Below, piece after piece: positions 7,081-14,076 of a DNA stretch of 21,871 bases (positions are counted from its first letter, which is position 1; every line of letters starts with the position of its first letter). The position numbers and the translations under genes were made by a program. The stretch is from JBBRFH01 sp038224615. GTDB taxonomy: Bacteria > Planctomycetota > Phycisphaerae > Tepidisphaerales > Tepidisphaeraceae. The notes under the pieces are model-generated. The model saw nothing but the letters and a program-made list of their open reading frames with translations. It made no database searches and had not been told where the DNA came from. The stretch is from the NCBI GenBank assembly GCA_038224615.1, contig JBBRFH010000016.1:1-21871 (forward strand), written 5' to 3'.

Positions 7081-7215
7081 TAAAGTACTGCTTGCCCTGC
7101 ACAGCCTACGGGGCTGACAGGGCGGTAAAACCGTCGCAGAGGCGAGCCTATCGGTTCGTCGGCGACGACGCTGGTGAGGCCGGGCATCCGTTCCCCCGCG
7201 CTGCAACGCGGGTCC
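7081..7215 (+). ncRNA. Structured RNA-like element, copy B (possibly HEARO/omega-RNA related)
   Basis: The core at 7174-7195 matches copy A at 21 of 22 bases. It is followed by hairpin 7195-7212 (CCCGCG/CGCGGG) with loop CTGCAA. Compared with copy A the stem is entirely different yet still paired, while the loop keeps the form CTGYAA, which is covariation. Upstream, a strong hairpin GCCCTG...CAGGGC (7094-7123) with inner CAGCC/GGGCTG corresponds to the GGCCT/AGGCT hairpin of copy A. Next comes GGCGACGAC before the core, matching GGCGACG in copy A. The boundaries are approximate. Confidence 0.45.
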
Positions 7216-7531
7216 CGTCCGTGAGACGACGCTCACCGTCTGTGTCGTTGCCGGTCGTCGTTTTCGACGCCCGGCCGCTGACGCTCGTCTTGATCGAACC
7301 CGCGTGGGCTCGGCCAATACATCATTGATAGGATTCCGTGGTCACGAGTCCGTGCGACCGCGGTGCTCCGCGCTTTTGCAACCGGTGTCCGCGAGCGTGA
7401 TACGCACTCCGTCCAAGAGGCGCACCGCGTCCGTTGTATGACGAACCATCCTTGGCCCGTCATCGGTCCTTGCTGCTGCTAAGTTGTCATGAACTCCGAG
7501 TTCCCTCGGAGCGATGGGCCACGCTGGCCTT
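7216..7531. other. Non-coding stretch with several hairpins between copy B and mraZ
   Basis: No gene is seen. Hairpins include CGTCG-TTTT-CGACG (7256-7269), CTCCGAG/CTCGGAG (7494-7511) and GGCCA/TGGCC (7517-7529). I see no third copy of the core. It could be a further part of the RNA locus or decayed sequence. Confidence 0.35.
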
Positions 7532-7558
7532 AAGAAATGCTTCCTTCCCTAGAAGCAC
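7532..7558 (-). terminator. Probable intrinsic terminator of mraZ
   Basis: Read on the minus strand, a GTGCTTC/GAAGCAT stem with an 8-base loop is followed by TTTCTT. It lies about 60 bases after the mraZ stop codon. The T-run is short, so efficiency is uncertain, but position and polarity fit termination of mraZ before the RNA-like locus. Confidence 0.4.
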
Positions 7559-7618
7559 GCGGCAGATTTGATCCCGACTTCCTGATTCTCCCGTCGATTC
7601 TTCGTCAACCGATGCCGG

Positions 7619-8089
7619 CTACGGACCCGGCACCACGAACCGGTCGGCCATTCGATCGACCAGCGCGGACATGTCATCCGACAGTCCCGGCTGCTCGCTC
7701 GTCCAGTCCGGACGGTTCCACAACTCGACATGATCGCCGCTGGAAACCAACGTGATCTCCCGATCGAGTTTGTACTGTGCAAGCGTCTTGGGGCTTAGCA
7801 GGATTCGACCCTGCTTGTCCCATTGAAGGCGCTGCGACGGTCCAAACAGACCTCGCATCAGGCGTTGTTCATCGACGGTCGGAACAATGCCCACACGAAG
7901 CTGTCCGTAACGTGTCATGTGGTACTTCTCCGGGTAGAGGAAAATCCGCCCGCCGAAGTTCATCAGGACCAACGTGTCATTCTCACCGAACTGCTCGAGG
8001 CGCTTCCTCAAATCGGAGGGCACAAGCAAACGACCTTTGTCGTCGATCGTGAGATCGTGCTCGCCGAGTAAGGGGTACCAAGGGGCCAT
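7619..8089 (-). CDS. mraZ: Transcriptional regulator MraZ
   Basis: This 156-residue protein of the AbrB-like MraZ family forms rings that bind DNA repeats in front of the dcw cluster. The N-terminal half-domain reads LLGEHDLTIDDKGRLLVPSD, the usual GEyeht-DDKGRl-iP motif. The second half-domain (DKQGRILLSPKTLAQYKLDR) is also present, and the end EQPGLSDDMSALVDRM is a normal MraZ tail. I chose the ATG at 8089, because the longer frame from 8149 adds 20 residues (WECVVTCG...) that run into the operator. Three MraZ-type repeats lie upstream at 8123-8147, so autoregulation is likely. A probable terminator follows, so mraZ may be monocistronic rather than co-transcribed with rsmH. Confidence 0.93.
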   Translation of the reverse strand: MAPWYPLLGEHDLTIDDKGRLLVPSDLRKRLEQFGENDTLVLMNFGGRIFLYPEKYHMTRYGQLRVGIVPTVDEQRLMRGLFGPSQRLQWDKQGRILLSPKTLAQYKLDREITLVSSGDHVELWNRPDWTSEQPGLSDDMSALVDRMADRFVVPGP

Positions 8090-8122
8090 GTGGGTAAGAG
8101 GAACACATTTCGCGTTACGACT

Positions 8123-8147
8123 CCCACACGTTACCACGCACTCCCAC
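8123..8147 (-). promoter_or_regulatory. MraZ operator: three GTGGG-type repeats at 10-bp spacing
   Basis: On the minus strand GTGGG (8147-8143), GTGGT (8137-8133) and GTGGG (8127-8123) are each separated by exactly 5 bases. This is the TGGGN-N5 direct-repeat pattern bound by MraZ in characterised bacteria. The set lies 34 bases before the mraZ ATG, so it would cover the promoter or early leader. An exact -10/-35 pair is not clear. Confidence 0.8.
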
Positions 8148-8242
8148 ATTTAGGGAAGTGGAATTTCATCAACTGCTTCAAAAAATCCTAAAGAAGTGAT
8201 GAATCGCTTGCCGATGCGGCAGGGTGACGCGGTTATGGCCAC

Positions 8243-8289
8243 TTATCCACCGCGTTGGTTCACAACTGGCGTGCATGGACGGTGGATAA
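8243..8289. repeat. Perfect 10-bp inverted repeat with two near-DnaA boxes
   Basis: TTATCCACCG (8243-8252) and CGGTGGATAA (8280-8289) are perfect inverted copies 27 bases apart. Each contains TTATCCACC, one mismatch from the DnaA box TTATNCACA. The site lies upstream of mraZ and downstream of the membrane-protein gene. It could be a DnaA-bound regulatory site, another regulator's operator, or a hairpin. Confidence 0.45.
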
Positions 8290-8349
8290 CTTGTTGCGGT
8301 TTGGGCGGCGTCGTTCGGTTACTCGAAAGCGCGTCGCCAGCAGCCCGGC

Positions 8350-9009
8350 TCATCGCGATGTTTTTGTCTCGACCGTGACGCCGTGGTCGCGCCTTGCATG
8401 GCGATGCAGAAACGAGAATCGAACGATTTCAAGGCCGATTAGTAGCGCAGGCGGCCAGAAGGGCACCCAGGACCACGCCGTGTGGGAAAAGATGGCGGCC
8501 GCGCCCAGCGGCGGGCTGATCGCCGCCAGCGCGCTATCGAAGTGGAATGGACTGGGGGCGAACTCCTGTGCCAGATACCATCCTGCCGGTCCCAGCACGG
8601 AAACCACCGCCAGCGTCTGCCCCAGCCAACGCCATCGTACCGCGATCTGCAGCGCACCGATCCACGCCAGCGTGAGCGCGATTCCGGGAACCGCTTCGGA
8701 CGGGAAAAACCCGCGCAGAAAGTTGGCAATCAGCAGCAGCGGCACGATCGACGCGGCCGCAATCAGCGTCTTTGACCCCGTCGACAGGAGCACCGGTGCC
8801 AGCCAACTTCCCATCAGCAGCGCCGTAATGCCGACGCCGATCAGCGCTGCATCTTCAGTGGGATGTTGAGGTTGCGCCGCGATCGGGACGCGCCAGGCGA
8901 AAACCGCCAGTGTCGCGAGGCACGCGATCATCCAAATCCACCACGCCACAAAGAACTGGCACCCCGAAGTGGGAGCAGGTGGATCGGGGGAGGCGGCGGG
9001 GAGCGGCAT
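8350..9009 (-). CDS. Multi-pass membrane protein of unknown function
   Basis: This protein has about 219 residues, starting MPLPAASPDPPAPTSGCQFF. Hydrophobic segments are at about 20-38 (FFVAWWIWMIACLATLAVFA), 58-75, 81-95, 105-122, 125-143 and 172-195, so about six membrane spans, with a basic C-terminus (HRHARRDH). I recognise no family. The ATG at 9009 leaves 28 bases after the ftsQ stop; a GTG at 9063 would overlap ftsQ by 26 bases. It lies between ftsQ and mraZ, where ftsA and ftsZ would be expected in a canonical cluster, but nothing in it resembles either. Confidence 0.65.
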   Translation of the reverse strand: MPLPAASPDPPAPTSGCQFFVAWWIWMIACLATLAVFAWRVPIAAQPQHPTEDAALIGVGITALLMGSWLAPVLLSTGSKTLIAAASIVPLLLIANFLRGFFPSEAVPGIALTLAWIGALQIAVRWRWLGQTLAVVSVLGPAGWYLAQEFAPSPFHFDSALAAISPPLGAAAIFSHTAWSWVPFWPPALLIGLEIVRFSFLHRHARRDHGVTVETKTSR

Positions 9010-9037
9010 CAGAGAAAGCGTTATACCAGCGCGCCCG

Positions 9038-10006
9038 CTATCGTCCGGTGTCGATCGACGCACGTTTGTCCGGCACCGTCGCGTTGTCGAAGCGCAGGTC
9101 GATCCACGGCTGGTTCAGGTCGATCCGTCCGGTCTTCTGTTTAGCCTGGTGCAGCACATCGAGCTTCCGTACGACCGACTGCTCAACAAAGAATGCCTTG
9201 GCGGACGGCGGCTGGCCCCAGCGGACCTCGGTGTTGTAGCGGGTGACGAGATTGATCTGCGATTCGTTGGCGCTCACGCGCCCGCCGAAGTTGCTGACGT
9301 CGATCTTGAGAATCTCGCTGTACGACGGGTCGGCGAGCAGCCCGACCAATTCAATCCCTGCCTGCACGTCTCCGCCCGGCCACGGCTTGCCAGGCGAGGC
9401 GGGAGCGAGCGCGACCCCGTCGATGATCCGGAACATCGGCGACTTTTCGGGCTTGATCAGCGTCGTCACCTGCTGGGCCGACAGCTTCTCGGGTAGACGC
9501 ACGCCCTCGGCGTCCACGTACCAGTACGCGTCCTGCCAGCGAACCAGCGCGACGGGCGCGCGATACTGGCAATCGACTTCGATCACGTCGCCCGGCCCGT
9601 TTTCATAGGTCCGGCGGACCGACCGCACCGCTTTGATCCACGGGTTGGCCGACAAGATCGTGGCCCGGTCGACCAGCATCTGATGGTCGGCGGCGTTAAA
9701 CGGGGTGTTCGGGCGTACCGACGCCATGATCTGGTTGGCGAGCGTGTCGGTCATCCACGCCGGCCGATCGACCAGCTTCACCGCAGGGGGTTGCTCGGTG
9801 CGGGCGATACGGTCGACGTAGCGCTGCGAGACGACAAACCCTGTCGCGCAGAAACCGCAGAAGCCGAGCGTGGCGAGGCAGTGAAATGCGATCCGACGCG
9901 CGCGGGCCTTGGCCTCCGGTGACATAGGCTCACGCGGCGGCTGCTTGGCGCGCGGTTTCGCGGACGTGGAATCGACGGTTCTGGTGGACTTCTTAGCGGC
10001 TGGCAT
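9038..10006 (-). CDS. ftsQ: FtsQ/DivIB cell division protein
   Basis: This 322-residue bitopic protein has a basic cytoplasmic tail rich in K, R and P (1-38) and one membrane segment (about 39-60). A POTRA-like domain follows, with the recognisable NPWIKAVRSVRRTYENGPGD (121-140) and VIEVDCQYRAPVALVRW (141-157) strands, then a beta-rich FtsQ domain (WYVDAEGVRLPE onward). FtsQ scaffolds FtsB/FtsL at the septum. It begins 16 bases after the ddl stop, with a purine-rich GAGCAGG immediately before the ATG. The murC-murB-ddl-ftsQ order is canonical; ftsA and ftsZ do not follow. Confidence 0.9.
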   Translation of the reverse strand: MPAAKKSTRTVDSTSAKPRAKQPPREPMSPEAKARARRIAFHCLATLGFCGFCATGFVVSQRYVDRIARTEQPPAVKLVDRPAWMTDTLANQIMASVRPNTPFNAADHQMLVDRATILSANPWIKAVRSVRRTYENGPGDVIEVDCQYRAPVALVRWQDAYWYVDAEGVRLPEKLSAQQVTTLIKPEKSPMFRIIDGVALAPASPGKPWPGGDVQAGIELVGLLADPSYSEILKIDVSNFGGRVSANESQINLVTRYNTEVRWGQPPSAKAFFVEQSVVRKLDVLHQAKQKTGRIDLNQPWIDLRFDNATVPDKRASIDTGR

Positions 10007-10022
10007 CCTGCTCTGTTATCGG

Positions 10023-10937
10023 TCAGACGGCGGCCGCGTCTGGAATCCCCGCTCGCTCCCATGCGACATTCACCAGCCGGTCGACCAACTCCGCGAACCG
10101 GATCCCTGCGTGGGCCGCGGCGTCCGGCATCAGGCTGGTGGGCGTGAAACCCGGGATCGTGTTGATTTCGAGCAAATAACAGTTGTTGTCGGCGTCGACC
10201 ATGATGTCGACCCGCCCCAGGTCGCGACATCCGAGCGCCCGGCTCGCCTCGACGGCCAGCCTCTTGGCGCGCTCGATGATTTCAGCAGGCAGCGGGGGCG
10301 CGAAATTGTGCTGCGACTGCCCTTGCGTGTACTTGGCCTTGAAATCGTACCACTCCCGGCCGGTCTCGATCGCGATCACGGGGAGAGCGCGGTTCTCCAG
10401 CAGGCTCACCGTCAGCTCGGTGCCGGCGATGAACTGCTCCATCATGTACTCATCGTGCTTGCCGACCAGCGTCCGGGCGGCTTCAAGGACGTCGGCGGCG
10501 GTCTTGCAGATGAAAACGTCGATGCTACTGCCGGAGCGGATCGCTTTCACAACGACCGGCAGACCCAGCTCGATCGGGTTTTCCGGGATATCGCGCAACA
10601 CCCGCCACGCCGGCGTCGACAGCCCGCGGTCGCGCCAGACCTGCTTGGCGGCGATCTTGTCCATGCCGAGCCGGGAGGCCGATGATCCGGAGCCGACGAA
10701 CGGCAGCCCGCGCGCTTCGAGGATTTCCTGCAGCTCGCCCGATTCCCCGAAATCGCCATGCAATACCGGGAAGATGACGTCGCACGGGAGATCGAGGCCG
10801 GCGAGATCGTCGGGGGAGATGTCCGAGACGGTGACGTTGTGTCCCGCCTCACGCAAGGCGTCGGCGACACCTTTGCCGCTGACAAGGGACACTTCACGTT
10901 CGCACGAAGGACCGCCGCAGAGGACCGTTACACGCAT
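10023..10937 (-). CDS. ddl: D-alanine--D-alanine ligase
   Basis: This 304-residue ATP-grasp enzyme joins two D-alanines for the peptidoglycan stem peptide. It opens MRVTVLCGGPSCEREVSLVS, the usual GGxSxEhxVSL motif. It has HGDFGESGELQ (canonical HGxxGEDG, with Ser for Asp), VVVKAIRSGSSIDV (glycine-rich loop), EWYDFKAKYTQGQSQHN, DLGRVDIMVD and EINTIPGFTPTSLMP, which carries metal ligands. The ATG at 10937 has a good GGAGA Shine-Dalgarno site 8 bases upstream. A GTG 18 bases further out lies in the R3 palindrome and is unlikely. ftsQ starts 16 bases downstream. Confidence 0.95.
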   Translation of the reverse strand: MRVTVLCGGPSCEREVSLVSGKGVADALREAGHNVTVSDISPDDLAGLDLPCDVIFPVLHGDFGESGELQEILEARGLPFVGSGSSASRLGMDKIAAKQVWRDRGLSTPAWRVLRDIPENPIELGLPVVVKAIRSGSSIDVFICKTAADVLEAARTLVGKHDEYMMEQFIAGTELTVSLLENRALPVIAIETGREWYDFKAKYTQGQSQHNFAPPLPAEIIERAKRLAVEASRALGCRDLGRVDIMVDADNNCYLLEINTIPGFTPTSLMPDAAAHAGIRFAELVDRLVNVAWERAGIPDAAAV

Positions 10938-10948
10938 GATGCTTCTCC

Positions 10949-11004
10949 GTAGCACGGGCGTCTTGCCCGTGGCACCGAAAACACGGGCGAGACGCCCGTG
11001 CTAC
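10949..11004. repeat. Near-perfect palindrome of CACGGGCGTCTTGCCCGTG words (family R3)
   Basis: The arms 10949-10971 and 10982-11004 pair at 22 of 23 positions, and the exception is a G-T pair on the plus strand. Each arm is itself a small hairpin (CACGGGC/GCCCGTG). The outer end CTAC supplies the murB stop codon (CTA at 11001-11003 read as TAG). The other end lies just before the ddl Shine-Dalgarno site. There is no T-run, so transcription into ddl is likely to continue. Confidence 0.9.
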
Positions 11005-11900
11005 AGCGGCCACACCTTCACTTCGCTTTCGAGCGCGACTTGGTTTTTGTCGTACACCTTTTCCTGAACGATCTTCACGAGTCGCAGCACGTCTTCGCTG
11101 GTGCAGCCGGGGTGGGCGACGAAGAAGTTGGCGTGCTTGGTGCTGACTTCGGCGTTGCCGACTCGAAAGCCTTTGAGGCCGGTCTGGTCGATGAGGGCGC
11201 CGGCACTGATGCCGCGCGGGTTCTTGAAGATGCAGCCGCAGTTCTTGGTGTTCAGCGGCTGGGTGTTCCGCTTGTACATCCAGATTTCCTTGGTCCGCGC
11301 CATGATGGCGTGGGGGTCTTCCTTCTCGAGTTCGAGGGTCGCTCCGAGGATGAACGGGGCGGCGATGTTCGTCTTGCGGTACTCGAAGACCAGGTCGTCC
11401 TTGGTTCGCTGGAAGACGTTGCCCTGCGGGTCCATGACGGTGACGTGGGTGATGGTCGCGCCGATGTCCCCGAATTTCCCGCCGGCATTCATGCGGACTC
11501 CACCGCCGATGGTGCCGGGGATGCCGGCCATCGCCTCGAAGCCGCTGAGGCCTTCGCGGACGCAGCGAACGAGCAGCTTCTGCATGTCGACGCCGGCGCC
11601 GACTTCCAGCGTCGTGTCACTGAACTTGATGCGGCGCCAGTATTCTTCGCTCAGCCGGAAGACCGCGCCGTCCACGCCGCGGTCGGCGACGAGCAGATTG
11701 GCTCCCAGGCCCAGCACGTAAATCGGCACGCCGTTATCGGCGCAACGCCGCGACGCTTCCTGTAGTTCTTCAAGCGAACGTGGCTTGATCAGGTACCGAG
11801 CGTTGCCGCCGATCTTGTACCACGTCAGCGGCGCCAGCCGGACGTTCTCGGTAACGTACGTTTCGAGGCCGGCGAAGGGTTGATTGGTCACGAGGTGCAT
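11001..11900 (-). CDS. murB: UDP-N-acetylenolpyruvoylglucosamine reductase MurB
   Basis: This 299-residue FAD enzyme reduces UDP-GlcNAc-enolpyruvate to UDP-MurNAc with NADPH. FAD-binding segments are NVRLAPLTWYKIGGNARYL (19-37), GLGANLLVADRGV (64-76) and GIPGTIGGGVRMNAGGKFGD (126-145). Arg175 lies in FEYRKT and a glutamate in the final ESEV. The general-acid position, usually Ser in GS-x-FKNP, is Cys223 in NCGCIFKNP. The length fits type II MurB, without the tyrosine loop. The stop codon is formed inside the R3 palindrome; upstream, the R4 palindrome fills the gap to murC. Confidence 0.95.
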   Translation of the reverse strand: MHLVTNQPFAGLETYVTENVRLAPLTWYKIGGNARYLIKPRSLEELQEASRRCADNGVPIYVLGLGANLLVADRGVDGAVFRLSEEYWRRIKFSDTTLEVGAGVDMQKLLVRCVREGLSGFEAMAGIPGTIGGGVRMNAGGKFGDIGATITHVTVMDPQGNVFQRTKDDLVFEYRKTNIAAPFILGATLELEKEDPHAIMARTKEIWMYKRNTQPLNTKNCGCIFKNPRGISAGALIDQTGLKGFRVGNAEVSTKHANFFVAHPGCTSEDVLRLVKIVQEKVYDKNQVALESEVKVWPL

Positions 11901-11910
11901 TGCGACTCAA

Positions 11911-12011
11911 ATCCGAATGAGGAATGACGAATGACGAATTCCGAATGACGATTGAACAACAGTCGCGGGCCTTTTCACTAATCGTCATTCGGCAATCGTC
12001 ATTCGTCACTA
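11911..12011. repeat. Palindrome of CGAATGACGAATGACGAATT words (family R4)
   Basis: The left arm (about 11922-11953) consists of ATGACGA and GAATGACGA words. The right arm (11980-12009) repeats ATCGTCATTCG and CGTCATTCG and pairs with the left over about 30 bases with few mismatches around a 26-base loop. The right end overlaps the murC stop codon (12009-12011). The element is AT-richer than the genes beside it. It fills nearly the whole murC-murB gap, with no T-run. Confidence 0.88.
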
Positions 12012-13469
12012 TCCCACCAATTCCATCCCGATCTCGTTCACGTTCCCCGCGCCCATGGTGACCACGAGGTCGCCGGAGCGGGCATGTTGCTTGAGATAGG
12101 TGACAATACTTTCGAATTCCGGGATGTGAACTGCCTGCTGGCCGTTGGCGACGATTTTTTCGACGAGATCGTTGGCGCAGACGGCGTGACGCTCTTCCTC
12201 GCTGTCGCGCACGAAGTAGATGTCCGGCATGACGACCTGGTCCGCCTGAACGAAGCTGGTGGCGAAGTCCTCCAGCAGGTGCCGGGTGCGGCTGTGCTGG
12301 TGGGGCTGGAACACGCACAGCAGCCGCTGCGGGCGATAGCGCTCGCGAAGGGCTTGCAGCGTGGTGCGGATTTCGGTGGGGTGGTGCCCGTAATCATCGA
12401 CGACGACCGCCCCGTTGTAGCGGCCGAGCTCGGTCATGCGGCGGTCGACGCCCCGGAACTTGCCGATCGCCTCGGCGGCACGCTCGATCGGCGCGCCGCA
12501 CGCGTGGGCGGCGGCAAGCGCCATCGTGGCGTTGATCAGGTTATGAATCCCCGGCACACTCATCCGCAGGTAGGCAACCACCTTGCCCTTGTAGCTGACC
12601 TGGCCTTGGTAGCAGCCGTTGATGATGCCGCGCGGGGCGGTACTCCAAGTGGTGTCTTCGCCGAGCGACACGGTCTCGACTTCGACGCGCGAATCCATGA
12701 TCACCTTCGCCACGTTCGCGTCGCGGCCGTTGGCGATCACCTTGCCGTGCTGGGGGACCAGCTTGGCGAAATAGCGGAAGCTCTCGATGATCTCGTAGAT
12801 GTTCTTGTAGCAGTCGAGGTGGTCTTCCTCGATGTTGGTGATCACCGCGACAGTCGGGGCGAGATTATGGAATGAGCGGTCGTACTCGCACGCCTCGGCG
12901 ACGAACGCGTCGCCGCCGCCCGAGCGTGAGCCGGTGCCGCCCAGTTGCGGGACGGTGCCGCCGATCACGAACGACGGGTCGAGCCGGCACTCCATGAGCG
13001 CCAGCGCGGTCATGGCGGTGGTGGTCGATTTGCCGTGTGTGCCCGCGATCGCCACGCCGTGGCGTTCCTGCATCACTTCGCCGAGCAACTGCGCGTACTT
13101 GATGACGCGAAGCCCCAGCGCGTGGGCGGCGGTGATTTCCAGGTGGCTGTCGGGGACGGCAGCGGTGCGGACAACGAGGTCGACGTCCTTGTCGAGCAGT
13201 TCGCCGTGCTGGTCGCGGCTGATCTTGATCCCGCGCCGGCCTAGCTCGAGCGTCTGGCGGTTGGGCGTCTTGTCCGATCCGGTGACGATCGCGCCGCAGT
13301 CGAGCAGCATCCGCGCCAGCCCGTTCATGCCCGACCCGCCGATGCCGACGAAGTGGACACGCCGGCCCTGGAACTTCGACACCGTGCGCAGCCTGAGCGG
13401 GGGCGCAAGCGTCTTGTGAATCGGGGCTTGCAATACAGCAATGACGGAGGAGTTGGGCAGGGCTGACAT
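12009..13469 (-). CDS. murC: UDP-N-acetylmuramate--L-alanine ligase MurC
   Basis: This 486-residue Mur ligase adds L-Ala to UDP-MurNAc. It shows the N-terminal UDP-binding VHFVGIGGSGMNGLARMLLD (about 38-57), the ATP loop GVAIAGTHGKSTTTAMT (about 138-154), NIEEDHLDCYKN, the central FRGVDRRMTELG and the C-terminal VVVDDYGHHPTEI, QPHQHSRT and MGAGNVNEIG. I use the ATG at 13469 (MSALPNSSVIAVLQ); a frame extending to 13547 adds 26 residues with no family counterpart. The stop touches the R4 palindrome, and murB follows 108 bases later. The upstream 607 bases separate it from a divergent plus-strand gene. Confidence 0.96.
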   Translation of the reverse strand: MSALPNSSVIAVLQAPIHKTLAPPLRLRTVSKFQGRRVHFVGIGGSGMNGLARMLLDCGAIVTGSDKTPNRQTLELGRRGIKISRDQHGELLDKDVDLVVRTAAVPDSHLEITAAHALGLRVIKYAQLLGEVMQERHGVAIAGTHGKSTTTAMTALALMECRLDPSFVIGGTVPQLGGTGSRSGGGDAFVAEACEYDRSFHNLAPTVAVITNIEEDHLDCYKNIYEIIESFRYFAKLVPQHGKVIANGRDANVAKVIMDSRVEVETVSLGEDTTWSTAPRGIINGCYQGQVSYKGKVVAYLRMSVPGIHNLINATMALAAAHACGAPIERAAEAIGKFRGVDRRMTELGRYNGAVVVDDYGHHPTEIRTTLQALRERYRPQRLLCVFQPHQHSRTRHLLEDFATSFVQADQVVMPDIYFVRDSEEERHAVCANDLVEKIVANGQQAVHIPEFESIVTYLKQHARSGDLVVTMGAGNVNEIGMELVG

Positions 13470-14076
13470 GGCGGAATTCCCGGGGCCTACCGCCTGTTGA
13501 AACACGCGCGCGACACGGACGCGCATGAGGACAGGCGTTGAATCCATTCATCGGCCGGTGCGTGCGGTTAGCGTGACCGCATTCGTCACATTCCGTGACG
13601 CGTTCCCCACGACAAAAACAGGGGTCCGCACCAAGCTTCCATGCTCACTCGAGTCGTTCCGAGAGAGTAGCGGCATGATAACGCGATCAATCACAAACGC
13701 ATCAGGGGAAAACCCGTCATTTTCGTCACGCCTCGCACAGCGCGCGACGTGTTGCCGGCACGGCTTCGAGTACGAAACCGTGGCACCCGGCGGAGGCAGC
13801 GACGGCACGGAAGGCATGTGGCGCGGGCGTCGTTCGGCGCGGGTGCCACGGTTTGGTACGCCAAGCCGTGTCTTGCGGCCGTCGTCCGGCACGGCTTCGA
13901 GTACGAAACCGTGGCACCCGGCGGGCGGGCGGGTGACACCTCTATGTAGATATGGAGTGGGCGCGGTCGACCTCGATGCGCGCGCGGACAGGATTGGAAT
14001 TGCCGAAAAGTCTGCTCGATCGGGGGCCGTGCTGCCGTCGCTTGCGGCGTTGGTGGGCTCTGTTCTAATCCGGCCT
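13470..14076. other. Divergent intergenic region between murC and the plus-strand hypothetical gene
   Basis: A plus-strand frame stays open here and joins the downstream gene, but its translation across the repeats is low-complexity and mirrored on the other strand, so I treat it as non-coding. It contains GTGAC-GTCAC-GTGAC words at 13574-13605, the R6 repeat cluster at 13755-13924, and probably the promoters of both flanking genes. None of these promoters is clear enough to mark. Confidence 0.5.
13755..13924. repeat. Repeat cluster: two identical 39-bp copies and one inverted copy (family R6)
   Basis: The 39-base unit beginning CCGGCACGGCTTCGAG and ending GTGGCACCCGGCGG occurs identically at 13755-13793 and 13886-13924. 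A diverged inverted copy lies between them at about 13838-13871 (GGGTGCCACGGTTT...AAGCCGTG). Each unit can fold on itself as CACGG/CCGTG with inner TTCG/CGAA. The inverted copy can pair with either flanking copy, making alternative cruciforms. Confidence 0.9.

Noticed and set aside
6927..7187. Minus-strand peptide with repeated ER-x-PGLT motifs
   Set aside because: The peptide repeat is explained by the duplicated RNA core; the hairpin covariation does not preserve codons, so an RNA reading fits better.
6837..7560. RNase P RNA or tmRNA as the structured locus
   Set aside because: The GAGGAAAGTCCG-type RNase P motif and the tmRNA termini and tag frame were not found on either strand.
13525..14076. 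184-codon N-terminal extension of the plus-strand hypothetical protein
   Set aside because: It translates the R6 repeats and precedes a normal membrane-anchor start at 14077, so the extension is unlikely to be protein.
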